Shown: positions 63,937 through 64,000 of the stretch, one piece after another
How positions within the stretch are numbered: position 1 is the stretch's first letter
Layout of the letters: the number at the start of each line of letters is the position of its first letter
Source of the DNA: Spirometra erinaceieuropaei
Taxonomy: Eukaryota; Platyhelminthes; Cestoda; Diphyllobothriidea; Diphyllobothriidae
Reading direction: 5' to 3'
DNA: 64,000 nucleotides
Assembly: GCA_902702965.1 (NCBI GenBank)
Contig: CACRXP010000035.1
Span: forward strand, 1,344,833 to 1,408,832
Translations under genes and position numbers: made by a program
The notes under the pieces: generated by a model
What the model saw: only the letters and a program-made list of their open reading frames with translations
Databases searched by the model: none
What the model was told of the DNA's origin: nothing

Positions 63937-64000
63937 AGAGAGCGCTCAGCGATCGCGTTTCGGAAAATCCTTGTTCCGTTGTCAATCTGGGCTCGATCTA
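63937..64000 (+). repeat. SINE family A module, cut by the window edge
   Basis: GAGCGCTCAGCGATCGCGTT, CGTTGTC and GGGCTCGA match the module at 17570-17650 and 28684. It continues beyond the window. Confidence 0.5.

Overview
This is a window of a repeat-rich animal genome, most like a parasitic flatworm and plausibly a diphyllobothriid tapeworm. That assignment is an inference. It rests on interrupted genes with GT-AG introns (including introns of 36-38 nt), CR1/Jockey-like, RTE-like and Penelope-like retroelements, tRNA-derived SINEs, hammerhead-ribozyme-like motifs and degenerate TTAGGG-like tracts. Nothing bacterial (operons, ribosome-binding sites, CRISPR) is present. A 73-bp run of N lies at 21220-21292.

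Layout. 1-8.8 kb: no recognisable gene; one 993-bp palindromic Tc1/mariner-like element (3833-4825). 8.8-16.5 kb: a 7.7-kb inverted repeat with arms of about 2.2 and 2.9 kb. Each arm carries a pair of opposed tRNA-like sequences, and the centre holds 245-bp direct repeats around a hammerhead-like motif and a rearranged SINE. 17-18 kb: SINE and dispersed repeats. 18.0-27.7 kb, minus strand: a multi-exon diphosphomevalonate decarboxylase gene (MVD), followed to its stop codon through nine exons (seven secure, two tentative). 29.7-36.4 kb: an EnSpm/CACTA-like transposase gene with three 36-38-nt introns, flanked by inverted GGCCA-rich clusters and interrupted by a minus-strand CR1-like LINE. 36.9-41.3 kb: a second, plus-strand copy of that LINE with ORF1 and an open ORF2. 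42-43.8 kb: a decayed LINE fragment and a Penelope-like GIY-YIG fragment. 44.6-60.0 kb, plus strand: a NEK-like pseudokinase gene of at least twelve exons, with repeats filling its introns. 60.6-64 kb: a second palindromic element, then a Penelope-like remnant enclosed by 182-bp inverted repeats that carry hammerhead-like cores.

The two cellular genes look unrelated. MVD makes isopentenyl diphosphate in the mevalonate route, which flatworms use for dolichol, quinones and prenylation. The NEK-like protein has lost the glycine loop, HRD and DFG and probably acts as a scaffold or regulator. The rest is mostly mobile DNA: autonomous LINE, Penelope and DNA-transposon sequences, and short tRNA-headed or foldback elements that may depend on them. 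Exon boundaries were read by eye from homology, splice consensus and phase continuity. No alignment or search was run.
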